NCBI RefSeq assembly: GCF_000746085.1
Contig: NZ_JQKO01000005.1
Coordinates: forward strand, 62,001-126,000
DNA: 64,000 nucleotides
Direction of reading: 5' to 3'
Source of the DNA: Methylocapsa aurea
GTDB lineage: Bacteria; Pseudomonadota; Alphaproteobacteria; Rhizobiales; Beijerinckiaceae
Shown: piece after piece, positions 45,719 through 54,145 of the stretch
Numbering within the stretch: position 1 is the stretch's first letter
How the letters are laid out: every line of letters begins with the position of its first letter
Notes under the pieces: model-generated
Database searches by the model: none
What the model saw: only the letters and a program-made list of their open reading frames with translations
What the model was told of the DNA's origin: nothing
Program-made: the position numbers and the translations under genes

Positions 45719-45804
45719 TCGCCAGCGCTCCGTCCTGAGCGCAGGGATGACGTCCTGAATTGCCTGCGCCCCCGCCGAGTTAGCCTCCCTTTGGGGGGCA
45801 ACCC

Positions 45805-46356
45805 TCAGTGGACTTGGATTGCCTTGATCCAAGAAACATATCTGCCGCCGGCCTTGTCGCCGGGAAAAACGAGTCGGGAGAATCCGGAATCGGTCCCAAG
45901 TAATTGATCGTCCTGTGCATAGGCGACAAGGACTTGATGTCCACCGAACATCGGGGAGAGCTCTCCAGCAGAAATATAAACCGCATAACCATCCGTCGCA
46001 GTCACGACGATGAACCGCCTAAGAATGTCATTCTTGATCGACGCGTCTGTTTTTATTCCTACTTGATTCAGCAAGTCCCACAACAGCACCCCAGTATATT
46101 TGGCTGATACGGGGCCCTTGCCTGTGGAGTAGTAAACGTTCGCGCTGGTCGGGGGCAAGGCCTGCAGATCCTTAAGCGTGAAGGTTGTTGGCCTGCCGAC
46201 GGCGCCGCCTATGCGAAAGCTGGAAGAATAGCCCCCAGTGGTCCGCAGGTCAGAGCTTGGGGTCGGCGTTTGCGCGACAACGCCGCCGACAGAACCAAGC
46301 TGCAGCCCTATTCCGAGGGCCGCGACAAATCCAAACTTCAAGAACCCGCCAATCAT
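45805..46356 (-). CDS. exported sulfite-oxidase-fold (molybdopterin-type) domain protein lacking the Mo-ligand Cys
   Basis: The 183-residue protein has a signal peptide (about 1-28, ending GGVVAQT) and a single domain resembling the oxidoreductase molybdopterin-binding fold: FTLKDLQALPP, KYTGVLLWDLLNQVGI, VTATDGYAVYISAGELSP and GRYVSWIKAIQVH. Real sulfite-oxidase-type enzymes coordinate Mo with a Cys and are longer; this protein contains no Cys at all, so it is probably a non-enzymatic or pterin-free relative. The start at 46356 has AGGAA about 8 bases upstream. It is divergent from the XRE/hyf operon. Confidence 0.75.
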   Translation of the reverse strand: MIGGFLKFGFVAALGIGLQLGSVGGVVAQTPTPSSDLRTTGGYSSSFRIGGAVGRPTTFTLKDLQALPPTSANVYYSTGKGPVSAKYTGVLLWDLLNQVGIKTDASIKNDILRRFIVVTATDGYAVYISAGELSPMFGGHQVLVAYAQDDQLLGTDSGFSRLVFPGDKAGGRYVSWIKAIQVH

Positions 46357-46423
46357 CAGCCTGTTTCCTTGTGCCTTGTTGCGAGGCAACGGCGCCCGCG
46401 CCATCTACGGCACTCTAACAAGC

Positions 46424-46445
46424 TATATATATTTGTATATATATA
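46424..46445. promoter_or_regulatory. AT palindrome upstream of the XRE gene
   Basis: TATATATA, a TTTG centre, then TATATATATA form a near-perfect palindrome in GC-rich DNA, between the divergent genes at 46356 and 46580. It could be an operator for the neighbouring XRE regulator or part of a promoter; the role is inferred from position only. Confidence 0.35.
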
Positions 46446-46579
46446 AATCGCGGGCTGCATAGGGGGATCCAGATCCAGCCTCGGCGCATCTGATGTTTCA
46501 CACATTAAAAATTAGTCTTGAAACAGGGATAATTCGTTGCTAGTCATTAAATAGAAAATCCGACGGACGCAGGCGGATC

Positions 46580-46909
46580 ATGATCACAGCAGCGCAATTG
46601 CGAGCGGCCCGTGCGCTTTTGGGCATTGATCAGCGCGCTTTGGCGGAGTTGTCGGACCTTTCGGTGCCCACCATCCAACGGATGGAGGCCAGCGAAGGGG
46701 TCATCCGCTGCAATGTCGATTCCCTGATGAAATTGATCGGCGCAATGGACCAGGCGGGACTCGAGCTGATCGGCGACGGCGCCGCAAGCCAGGACGGCGG
46801 GCGCGGCGTGCGCCTCAAGGCGCCGGCGCATAAGGAGGCCTCGAGGGACGCGCAGATGAATTCGTCTCAGCCTCGGCAATCAGGCGCGCCGCGAGCGGGG
46901 GAGAGGTAG
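46580..46909 (+). CDS. XRE-family helix-turn-helix regulator
   Basis: The 109-residue protein has a HTH domain at residues 3-60: AAQLRAARALLGIDQRALAE with the recognition helix in LSVPTIQRMEAS. The C-terminal 45 residues are polar and disordered. Similar short XRE proteins occur singly in Rhizobiales. Its stop is 4 bases before the hyfB start, and the GAGAGG next to the stop is the hyfB ribosome-binding site. It is therefore co-transcribed with, and may control, the hyf-like operon. Confidence 0.85.
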   Translation: MITAAQLRAARALLGIDQRALAELSDLSVPTIQRMEASEGVIRCNVDSLMKLIGAMDQAGLELIGDGAASQDGGRGVRLKAPAHKEASRDAQMNSSQPRQSGAPRAGER

Positions 46910-46913
46910 GGCC

Positions 46914-48941
46914 ATGGCGCCCATGATCCCGGCATCGCCGGCGTTCGCGCTCTCATGCGTCGGCGCCCTGTTGGCCATCGCCGTCCTCGCCATCCCCGGC
47001 GGCCGATTGAGAGACGCTGCGCCGGTCGTCTATGGCGCATGCCTCGCCACATCGCTGGTTGCGCTTGGCGGCGCGTTGATCTGCCTGCTGGCTGGCCCGC
47101 CCGCCTCGAATGTCGTCTTGCCGCTAGGTCTGCCTTGGGTGGGGGCGCATTTCCGCATCGACGCGCTCGCCGCCTTCTTCCTCGCGGTCGTCAATCTCGG
47201 CGCAGTCGCCGCCTCCCTCTACGGGATCGGCTATGGGCGGCATGAAAGCGAACCGCAGCGCGTCCTGCCATTCTTTCCGGCGTTTCTCGCGGGGATGAAC
47301 CTTGTCGTGCTGGCCGACGACGCCTTCAGCTTCCTGCTGGCCTGGGAGTTCATGTCGCTCGCCTCCTGGGCGCTGGTGATGGCGCACCACCGCGAAGGAG
47401 ACAATGCGCGGGCGGGCTACGTTTATATCGTCATGGCGAGCTTCGGCACGCTGGCGCTCCTTCTCGCCTTCGGCCTGCTCGCCGGCCCCGAGGGAGGCTA
47501 CGCCTTCGCCGCGATCCGCGCACACGGGGCGTCGGCGCCGAGCGCGGCGCTCGTTCTTGGCCTCGTTCTGCTCGGCGCCGGCTCCAAAGCCGGACTCGCG
47601 CCGCTGCACGTCTGGCTGCCTCTCGCCCATCCGGCGGCGCCGAGCCATGTCTCCGCGCTGATGAGCGGGGTCATGACCAAGGTCGCGGTCTATGGCTTCA
47701 TTCGCATCGTCTTCGATCTCCTCGGGCCGCAGGCATGGTGGTGGGGCCTCCCGGTCCTCGCCGCTGGAGGAGGAAGCGCGGTGCTCGGCGTGCTCTATGC
47801 GCTCATGCAGAACGATCTCAAGCGCGTCCTCGCCTATAGCACGATCGAGAATATCGGCCTCATTTTCGTCGGTCTCGGCCTGACCATCGCCTTTGAAGCG
47901 AACGGATTTCACGCCGCCGCCGCCCTCGCGTTGACCGCGGCCTTGTTCCATGTATTCAACCACGCCCTGTTCAAAAGCATCTTGTTTTTCGGCGCCGGCG
48001 CCGTGCTGACCGCAACCGGCGAGCGGCAGATGGATCGCCTCGGCGGCCTCATTCACAAGATGCCGCTGACGAGCTTCCTGGTCCTGATCGCCTGCGCCGC
48101 CATTTCGGCTCTGCCGCCGCTGAACGGCTTCGCCTCCGAATGGCTCGTCTTCCAGGCGATCCTGCTCAGCCCGCAATTGCCGCAATGGGGGCTGAAGCTC
48201 CTTATCCCGGCCGTCGGCGCCTTGCTCGCCTTGTCGGCCGCGCTCGCCGCGGCTTGTTTCGTTCGCGTTTTCGGAATCGTTTTTCTCGGCCGGCCGCGCT
48301 CGCAACAAGCGCGAGACGCCCATGAGGTCGATCGCTGGTCGATCAGCGCGATGGCCATGCTCGCGGCCTTGTGCGTCATTGCTGGAGTCCTGCCCGGATT
48401 CATGATCGACAGCATCGCCTCCGTCGTCGACGCGCTGACCGGCGCCCGGATGCCGGCGCAGGCCAGCTTGCAATGGCTGTCGATCGTGCCCGTCGCGGAA
48501 AGCCGCAGCTCCTACAACGGCCTGCTAGTCTTCGCCTTCATCGCGGCCTCGGCCTCGCTCGCTGCCTACGCCATCCATCGCCTCGCCTCGCAGGCGGTGC
48601 GCCGCGCTCCCGCCTGGGACTGCGGCTTTCCAGATCCTAGCCCTTCGACGCAATATTCCGCAGAAAGCTTTTCCCAACCGATCCAGCGCGTCTTCGGCTC
48701 CTATGTCTTCAAGGCGAGCGAGCGCATCGACATGCCCGCCCCCGGCGACATGCGCCCGGCGCGCATCAAAGTGGAGTTGCGCGACCTCGCCTGGGAGCTT
48801 ATTTATGCGCCGATCGCACAAGCCGTCTCGTTTACGGCGGAGCGCCTGAACCGGCTTCAATTCCTCACCATCCGGGTCTATCTCAGCCTGGTCTTCTTCG
48901 CCCTTGTGACGCTGTTGCTGGCGCTGGCGGTGTGGCCGTGA
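46914..48941 (+). CDS. hyfB: hydrogenase-4 component B-like antiporter subunit
   Basis: A 675-residue inner-membrane protein of the Mrp/NuoL-M-N antiporter family with about 14-16 helices. The proton-channel region is recognisable in LAWEFMSLASWALV, GSKAGLAPLHVWLP, KVAVYGFIRI and DLKRVLAYSTIENIG, with the conserved Lys/Glu of complex-I antiporter subunits. The long C-terminal part (about 590-675) resembles HyfB/HycC. It likely carries protons or Na+ in a respiratory or energy-converting complex. Overlaps the next gene. Confidence 0.92.
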   Translation: MAPMIPASPAFALSCVGALLAIAVLAIPGGRLRDAAPVVYGACLATSLVALGGALICLLAGPPASNVVLPLGLPWVGAHFRIDALAAFFLAVVNLGAVAASLYGIGYGRHESEPQRVLPFFPAFLAGMNLVVLADDAFSFLLAWEFMSLASWALVMAHHREGDNARAGYVYIVMASFGTLALLLAFGLLAGPEGGYAFAAIRAHGASAPSAALVLGLVLLGAGSKAGLAPLHVWLPLAHPAAPSHVSALMSGVMTKVAVYGFIRIVFDLLGPQAWWWGLPVLAAGGGSAVLGVLYALMQNDLKRVLAYSTIENIGLIFVGLGLTIAFEANGFHAAAALALTAALFHVFNHALFKSILFFGAGAVLTATGERQMDRLGGLIHKMPLTSFLVLIACAAISALPPLNGFASEWLVFQAILLSPQLPQWGLKLLIPAVGALLALSAALAAACFVRVFGIVFLGRPRSQQARDAHEVDRWSISAMAMLAALCVIAGVLPGFMIDSIASVVDALTGARMPAQASLQWLSIVPVAESRSSYNGLLVFAFIAASASLAAYAIHRLASQAVRRAPAWDCGFPDPSPSTQYSAESFSQPIQRVFGSYVFKASERIDMPAPGDMRPARIKVELRDLAWELIYAPIAQAVSFTAERLNRLQFLTIRVYLSLVFFALVTLLLALAVWP

Positions 48942-49888
48942 TCTTCGACCTCGCCATTCAGAACGCGCAGATGCTCCTCGTGCTGGCGCTAGCGCCGCTC
49001 CTCACCGGCTTCATACGAAAGGTGAAGGCCCGGCTGCTGCGCCGCCAGGGACCGCCGCTGCTGCAACCCTACCGCGACCTGCTGCGGCTTTTGCGCAAGG
49101 AGGCGGTCCTGGCCGAAAACGCCTCCTGGCTGTTCCGGGTGATCCCCTATCTGATCTTCGCCGCGACCTGGGTGGCGGCCTCGCTCGTCCCGACCTTCGC
49201 CGCCGGCCTCATGTTCAATTGGTCCGCCGATCTCATCGCGGTCATTGCTCTGCTTGGCAGCGCGCGGTTCTTTCTGGCGCTCGCGGGGATGGATGCGGGA
49301 ACGAGCTTCGGCGGCATAGGATCGAGCCGCGAAATGATGATCGCGACCCTCGCCGAGCCCGCCACCATCATGATCGTGTTCACGCTGGCGCTCCTGGCCG
49401 GATCGACCCAGCTCTCGGTCGTCGCCGGCTTCATGCTGTCCCCGGCGGTCGGACTGCGGGTCTCGCTCGGGCTCGCGCTGGTCGCGCTGGTGATGGTCGC
49501 CATCGCCGAAAACGCCCGCATCCCAATCGACAATCCCGCGACCCACCTCGAACTCACCATGGTCCACGAAGCGATGTTGCTCGAATATTCCGGACGCCAC
49601 CTCGCCGTCATCGAGCTTGCGGCTTCATTGAAGCTCCTGCTCTATATGTCGCTCATCGCCTGCGTGTTCATCCCTTGGGGTCAAGCGCAGCCCGGCGGCG
49701 GCGCAAGCGCGCAGATGATCGGCGTCGCCGCCTACATCGCCAAACTTGCGGCTGGCGGCGTCCTGCTCGCCCTGTTCGAGACGGCGGTCGCCAAAATGCG
49801 CGTCTTCCGGGTCTCCGACTTCCTCGGCGCGGCCCTGATGCTCGGCCTGCTTGGAACGCTGCTCCTCTTCGTGTCGCGGAGTCTTTAG
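48938..49888 (+). CDS. hyfC: hydrogenase-4 component C-like (NuoH-type) subunit
   Basis: The 316-residue inner-membrane subunit of the NuoH/HyfC/HycD family that links the peripheral arm to the membrane arm. Visible blocks are LTGFIRKVKARLLRRQGPP with QPYRDLLRLLRKE, AENARIPIDNPATHLELTMVHEAM and LEYSGRHLAVIE, the last two forming the acidic quinone-side loop conserved in NuoH. GTG at 48938 overlaps the hyfB stop by four bases; GTG at 48932 is an alternative. No ATG is available. Confidence 0.92.
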   Translation: MIFDLAIQNAQMLLVLALAPLLTGFIRKVKARLLRRQGPPLLQPYRDLLRLLRKEAVLAENASWLFRVIPYLIFAATWVAASLVPTFAAGLMFNWSADLIAVIALLGSARFFLALAGMDAGTSFGGIGSSREMMIATLAEPATIMIVFTLALLAGSTQLSVVAGFMLSPAVGLRVSLGLALVALVMVAIAENARIPIDNPATHLELTMVHEAMLLEYSGRHLAVIELAASLKLLLYMSLIACVFIPWGQAQPGGGASAQMIGVAAYIAKLAAGGVLLALFETAVAKMRVFRVSDFLGAALMLGLLGTLLLFVSRSL

Positions 49889-49889
49889 G

Positions 49890-50552
49890 ATGGGCCGCCT
49901 TGAGTTCGACGTCGCGCATCTCTTGGCCGGCGGCCTCGTGCTGATGAGCTTCATGCTCCTCTATCAGGATCGCCTTTTCGCGCTTCTCAACGTGTTCGCG
50001 CTGCAAGCCGTCGTTCTCGCCCTGTCGGTTTCCTGGCAGGCCTATGTCCAGGGCGCGCCGCATCTTTATGTCACCGCCGCGATTGCTCTCGTCTTCAAGG
50101 CGATCGTCATCCCGGTGGCGCTGCATCGGATCATCGTGCGGCTCGGCATTCATCGCGAGGTCGAGAACGTCGTCGGCGTCGGCCCCACCATGCTCGCCGG
50201 CATGGGGCTCGTCGCTCTGTCCATGGTGGTGATGCTGAGAGTCACCGCCGACGCCTACCCGCTGGCGCGCGAGGATCTGGCCTTCGCCCTGTCGGTGGTC
50301 CTGCTGGGGCTTCTGATGATGGTGACGCGAAACAACGCGGTCAGCCAGATCGTCGGCTTCATGTCGCTTGAAAACGGCCTGATCCTGGCCGCGACGGGGG
50401 CCAAGGGCATGCCGCTCGTCGTCGAGATCAGCGTCGCCTTTTCGGTCCTCATCGCCTTCATCGTCATCGGTACGCTGCTGTTTCGCATCCGAGAACGCTT
50501 CGACACCGTCGACGCCGATGCGCTCGACCGTTTCCGCGGCGGCCAGCGATGA
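49890..50552 (+). CDS. hyfE: hydrogenase-4 component E-like (NuoK-type) subunit
   Basis: The 220-residue membrane protein with about seven helices; its C-terminal half resembles NuoK (VTRNNAVSQIVGFMSLENGLILAATG). HyfE subunits fuse a NuoK-like part with extra N-terminal helices. The ATG at 49890 is preferred over the frame start at 49851, which lies in hyfC. The stop overlaps hyfF (ATGA). Confidence 0.9.
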   Translation: MGRLEFDVAHLLAGGLVLMSFMLLYQDRLFALLNVFALQAVVLALSVSWQAYVQGAPHLYVTAAIALVFKAIVIPVALHRIIVRLGIHREVENVVGVGPTMLAGMGLVALSMVVMLRVTADAYPLAREDLAFALSVVLLGLLMMVTRNNAVSQIVGFMSLENGLILAATGAKGMPLVVEISVAFSVLIAFIVIGTLLFRIRERFDTVDADALDRFRGGQR

Positions 50553-52009
50553 CCGTCTTTCCCACTGACGGCGTCACCCTGATCCTGGCGATCCCGGCCG
50601 CGAGCGCCGCGCTGCTTGGCCTCCTTCCCGGCTACCGCCTGTCGGCCCGGCTGAACGTGCTGGCCTGCCTCCTGACCTTCCTCGCCGCGCTGTCGCTGTT
50701 CATCGAGAAGCCGGCGCCCGGCCCCTTCATCCTGATCGACGATCTCAACATCGTCTTCATCGTTCTCAACACATTCGTCGGCTTCACCACCAGCGTCTTC
50801 AGCGCCAGCTACATCGCCCATGAGCTCGAGACCGGCCGGCTCACCCCTCTCCACCTGCGCTTCTATCACGCCATGTATCAGGCGCTGCTGTTTTCCATGA
50901 ACCTCGCGCTTGTGGCGAACAACATCGGCCTGATGTGGGTGGCGATCGAGATGGCGACCCTGACCACGGTGCTCATGGTCGGCATCTACCGCACCCATGA
51001 AGCGATCGAGGCGGCCTGGAAATATTTCATCCTGGGCAGCGTCGGCATCGCCCTGGCGCTGTTCGGCACCATTCTGGTCTATATGGCCGCCCGCCCCGCC
51101 GTCGGCGAAGGCCTCGACGGCATGGTCTGGACGGTGCTGATGGCGCGGGTCGCGGCCTTCGATCCGGCGCTGCTCAACGTCGCCTTCGTTTTCCTGATGC
51201 TTGGCTATGGCACCAAGGTCGGCCTGGTTCCCCTGCACGCCTGGCTGCCTGACGCGCATGCCGAAGGCCCGACACCGATCTCCGCCGTGCTCTCGGGCCT
51301 GCTGCTCAATGTCGCCCTTTATGCCGTGCTGCGCTTCAAGCTGCTGCTCGCGGCGAACCCGGGCGCGATCGCGCCCGGCCCGCTGATGGCGACGCTCGGC
51401 CTCGTCTCGCTGATCTTCGCCGGGTTCATGCTGTACAAGCGCCGCGACATCAAGCGCATGTTCGCCTATTCCTCGATCGAGCACATGGGCATTATCGCAT
51501 TCGCCTTCGGCATGGGCGGGCCGCTCGCCAATTTCGCCGGCCTGCTCCATATGACCATGCACAGCCTGACCAAATCGGCGATCTTCTTTGCCGTCGGCCA
51601 TATCGCCCAGGTGACCGGCACGCAAAAAATCGCCGACATTCGCGGCCTGACCGCATCGCATCCCGAACTCGGCTGGAGTCTCGTCATCGGCGTCGTCGCC
51701 ATCGGCGGCATGCCGCCTTTCGGCATTTTCATGAGCGAATTCCTGGTCGTCAGCTCCACTTTCGCCCGCGAGCCGCTGCTCGCCATTCCACTGGTCGGCG
51801 GCCTGCTCATCGCGTTCGGCGCCTTGTTCTTCCATCTCCAGAGACTGGCTTTCGGCGCGCCGTCGGCGCGAAGCGTCCCTGCGCCGACATCGCGGCAAGC
51901 GTCGCACTTGCCGATGATCGCCCATTTCGCCTTGGTCCTGATGGCCGGGCTCTATCTGCCGCCGCCGCTCGTCGCGTGGTTCCAACATGTCGCGGGCCTG
52001 CTCGGATGA
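50549..52009 (+). CDS. hyfF: hydrogenase-4 component F-like antiporter subunit
   Basis: The 486-residue NuoN/M-type antiporter subunit with about 13-14 helices. Conserved segments are MWVAIEMATLTTVLMV (key Glu), LGYGTKVGLVPLHAWLPDAHAEGPTPISAVLSG's ion-channel Lys region, and DIKRMFAYSSIEHMG. Start overlaps hyfE by four bases. A second antiporter together with hyfB, as in group 4 complexes. Confidence 0.92.
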   Translation: MTVFPTDGVTLILAIPAASAALLGLLPGYRLSARLNVLACLLTFLAALSLFIEKPAPGPFILIDDLNIVFIVLNTFVGFTTSVFSASYIAHELETGRLTPLHLRFYHAMYQALLFSMNLALVANNIGLMWVAIEMATLTTVLMVGIYRTHEAIEAAWKYFILGSVGIALALFGTILVYMAARPAVGEGLDGMVWTVLMARVAAFDPALLNVAFVFLMLGYGTKVGLVPLHAWLPDAHAEGPTPISAVLSGLLLNVALYAVLRFKLLLAANPGAIAPGPLMATLGLVSLIFAGFMLYKRRDIKRMFAYSSIEHMGIIAFAFGMGGPLANFAGLLHMTMHSLTKSAIFFAVGHIAQVTGTQKIADIRGLTASHPELGWSLVIGVVAIGGMPPFGIFMSEFLVVSSTFAREPLLAIPLVGGLLIAFGALFFHLQRLAFGAPSARSVPAPTSRQASHLPMIAHFALVLMAGLYLPPPLVAWFQHVAGLLG

Positions 52010-52056
52010 AGTTTGCTCGGGTAAGCTGCATAGCGCGGTTGTAAGGAGAGGCAACA

Positions 52057-53568
52057 ATGCCGGCGCTCGCCGAGATGATCGCCAGAGGCCGCCTCATTGA
52101 GGCGCATAGGCCCTGCCCGCGGATCGCAGTGGAAGAGGATCTGTGGCGCGCTTTCGCCTCGATGCTGGCGGAGGGCCGCGCGACTCTGCTCGGGCTCTGG
52201 GGCGAGGCCGGGGCGGTTCATATGGGCCTTCTCGATGAAGCGGAGAGCGCCGCCTGCATCGTCACGCGCCCGTGCCCCGAGGGACATTTCCCTTCGGTCG
52301 GACGCGCGCATCCGCCGGCCATTCGCCTTGAGCGGACGATCCGCGATCTCTTTGGCCTCGAGCCAAGAGGCCTGCCCGATCCGCGCCCCTGGCTCGACCA
52401 TGGGCGTTGGGGCCTGCGCCATCCCCTGGCAATCCATCCGGCGCCGGTCAGCGCGCCCGAGCCCTATCCATTCCTTACCAGCGAGGGCGAAGGACTGCAT
52501 CAGATCCCGGTCGGGCCGGTCCATGCCGGCGTGATCGAGCCAGGCCACTTCCGTTTCACCGCGAATGGCGAAGCCATCGTCCGGCTCGAGGAGCGGCTCG
52601 GCTACGCCCATAAGGGCGTCGACTCGTTGACAACCGGCGCGCCCATCGAACGCGCCGCGCGCCTCGCCGGGCGGATGTCCGGGGACAGCACGGTCGCCTA
52701 TGCACTGGCCTTCGCCCGCGCCGTAGAGGCGGCTCTGGCCATCGAAATTCCGCCCCGCGCCATCTGGCTGCGCGCCCTGATGGCGGAGCTCGAACGCCTC
52801 GCCAACCACTTCGGCGATATCGGCGCGATCTGCAACGACGTCGCCTTCGCGTTGATGCACGCCCATTGCGGCGTCCTGCGCGAGCGCGTCCTGCGCGCGG
52901 CGGCGGCATCGTTCGGGCATCGGCTGATGATGGACTGCATTGTTCCGGGCGGCGTCGGCGTCGATCTGGCTGAGGGCGCCGCCGCGCCGGTCCGGGAACT
53001 GCTCGATGTCGCTCGCGGCGCGTTTCCGGCATTGATCGAGCTTTACGACAATACCGCTTCGCTCCAGGACCGGACCGTCGGCGCCGGAGTCTTAAGCATG
53101 GCGCTCGCTCGGCAATATGGCTGCGGCGGCTTTATCGGCCGCGCGTCGGGCCGGAATTTCGACGCGCGGCGCAATCTTCCCTATCCGCCCTATGATGCGC
53201 TGGCCTTCGAGGTTCCCGCGCTAAGCGATGGCGATGTCAACGCAAGGGTGTGGATTCGCATCCGCGAAGTCGAGCAGAGCCTCTCGCTCGTCGAGCAGAT
53301 CCTCGACGCCATGCCCGAAGGCCCGATCAGCGTTCCCCTACCAGCCAATAAGAGCGGCGAGGGCATGGCTCTCGTCGAGGGGTTTCGCGGCGATGTTCTC
53401 GCTTCTGTGCGCCTTGACGCGGCGGGCCGCGTCGCGTGCTCCCGACTGCGCGACCCCTCCTGGTTTCAATGGCCCCTGCTCGAGGCCGCCATCGAGGGCA
53501 ATATCGTCGCCGACTTCCCTCTCTGCAACAAATCCTTCAACTGCTCCTATTCGGGGCATGACCTTTGA
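52057..53568 (+). CDS. hyfG: NuoCD/HyfG-like large subunit lacking NiFe cysteines
   Basis: The 503-residue peripheral subunit: an N-terminal NuoC-like part (about 1-150) and a NuoD/NiFe large-subunit-like part (GPVHAGVIEPGHFRFTANGE onwards). In true hydrogenases the first nickel motif is RVCGICGFAH; here the aligned sequence is GRMSGDSTVAYA with no Cys. The second motif (DPCxxC) is replaced by NKSFNCSYSGHDL at the C-terminus. Without the four ligands a NiFe centre cannot form, so this fits energy-converting hydrogenase-related (Ehr) complexes. Start at 52057 has AAGGAGAGG 5-6 bases upstream. Confidence 0.9.
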   Translation: MPALAEMIARGRLIEAHRPCPRIAVEEDLWRAFASMLAEGRATLLGLWGEAGAVHMGLLDEAESAACIVTRPCPEGHFPSVGRAHPPAIRLERTIRDLFGLEPRGLPDPRPWLDHGRWGLRHPLAIHPAPVSAPEPYPFLTSEGEGLHQIPVGPVHAGVIEPGHFRFTANGEAIVRLEERLGYAHKGVDSLTTGAPIERAARLAGRMSGDSTVAYALAFARAVEAALAIEIPPRAIWLRALMAELERLANHFGDIGAICNDVAFALMHAHCGVLRERVLRAAAASFGHRLMMDCIVPGGVGVDLAEGAAAPVRELLDVARGAFPALIELYDNTASLQDRTVGAGVLSMALARQYGCGGFIGRASGRNFDARRNLPYPPYDALAFEVPALSDGDVNARVWIRIREVEQSLSLVEQILDAMPEGPISVPLPANKSGEGMALVEGFRGDVLASVRLDAAGRVACSRLRDPSWFQWPLLEAAIEGNIVADFPLCNKSFNCSYSGHDL

Positions 53569-53620
53569 AAAAGCGCTTCCGCCGGCCTTCCAGCTGGGCG
53601 AAAATGAATAGGCTGCCGCC

Positions 53621-54127
53621 ATGCGAAAGATCCTGCTTGAAAGCCTCCTGAAAGGGCCTCTCGCCGAGCCTTCGCCTGGCGCCGAAGACCCGGAGTTGCT
53701 TGCCTTCGCCGCCCAAGTCGCCAGCGCCGCTCGGGCCAAACTCGGCCGCAGCCTGTCGATCCGCGAAATCGACGCTGGATCGTGCAATGGTTGCGAGCTT
53801 GAAATCAACGCCCTCGGCAACGCGTTCTACGATCTGGAGCGGTTCGGCCTGCGGTTCGTGGCCTCGCCGCGCCATGCCGACATACTCCTCGTGACCGGGC
53901 CCGTCACCAAGAACATGGGCGAAGCCTTGCTGCGGACCTATCAGGCGACGCCCGCGCCAAAATGGGTTGTCGCGGCCGGCGCCTGCGCCCTCGATGGCGG
54001 TCTCTTCGCCGGCAGCTACGCTTGCCTTGGCGGCGTCGCTGCGGCGATTCCCGTAGACCTTTACATCCCAGGCTGCCCGCCGACGCCGACCGCATTGCTC
54101 GAAGGGCTTCTCGCGCTCATGGGGTGA
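53621..54127 (+). CDS. hyfI: HyfI/NuoB-like [4Fe-4S] subunit
   Basis: The 168-residue small subunit. Cluster ligands C55 and C58 in DAGSCNGCELEIN, C122 in GACALDGG and C152 in PGCPPTP match the N2-type cluster of NuoB/HyfI, next to the large subunit. The start at 53621 lies 52 bases after hyfG. It ends the hyf-like operon; no NuoI-type or HycB-type ferredoxin subunit is nearby, so the electron donor or acceptor is not encoded here. Confidence 0.93.
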   Translation: MRKILLESLLKGPLAEPSPGAEDPELLAFAAQVASAARAKLGRSLSIREIDAGSCNGCELEINALGNAFYDLERFGLRFVASPRHADILLVTGPVTKNMGEALLRTYQATPAPKWVVAAGACALDGGLFAGSYACLGGVAAAIPVDLYIPGCPPTPTALLEGLLALMG

Positions 54128-54145
54128 TGCCGCGATGTGCGCCTT

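Noticed and set aside
50255..52057. 600-codon minus-strand frame
   Set aside because: Antisense to hyfE/hyfF; Asp/Glu/Gln/Arg-rich mirror of membrane-protein codons.
52057..53568. Annotating hyfG as an active NiFe hydrogenase
   Set aside because: Both cysteine pairs that hold the NiFe centre are missing.
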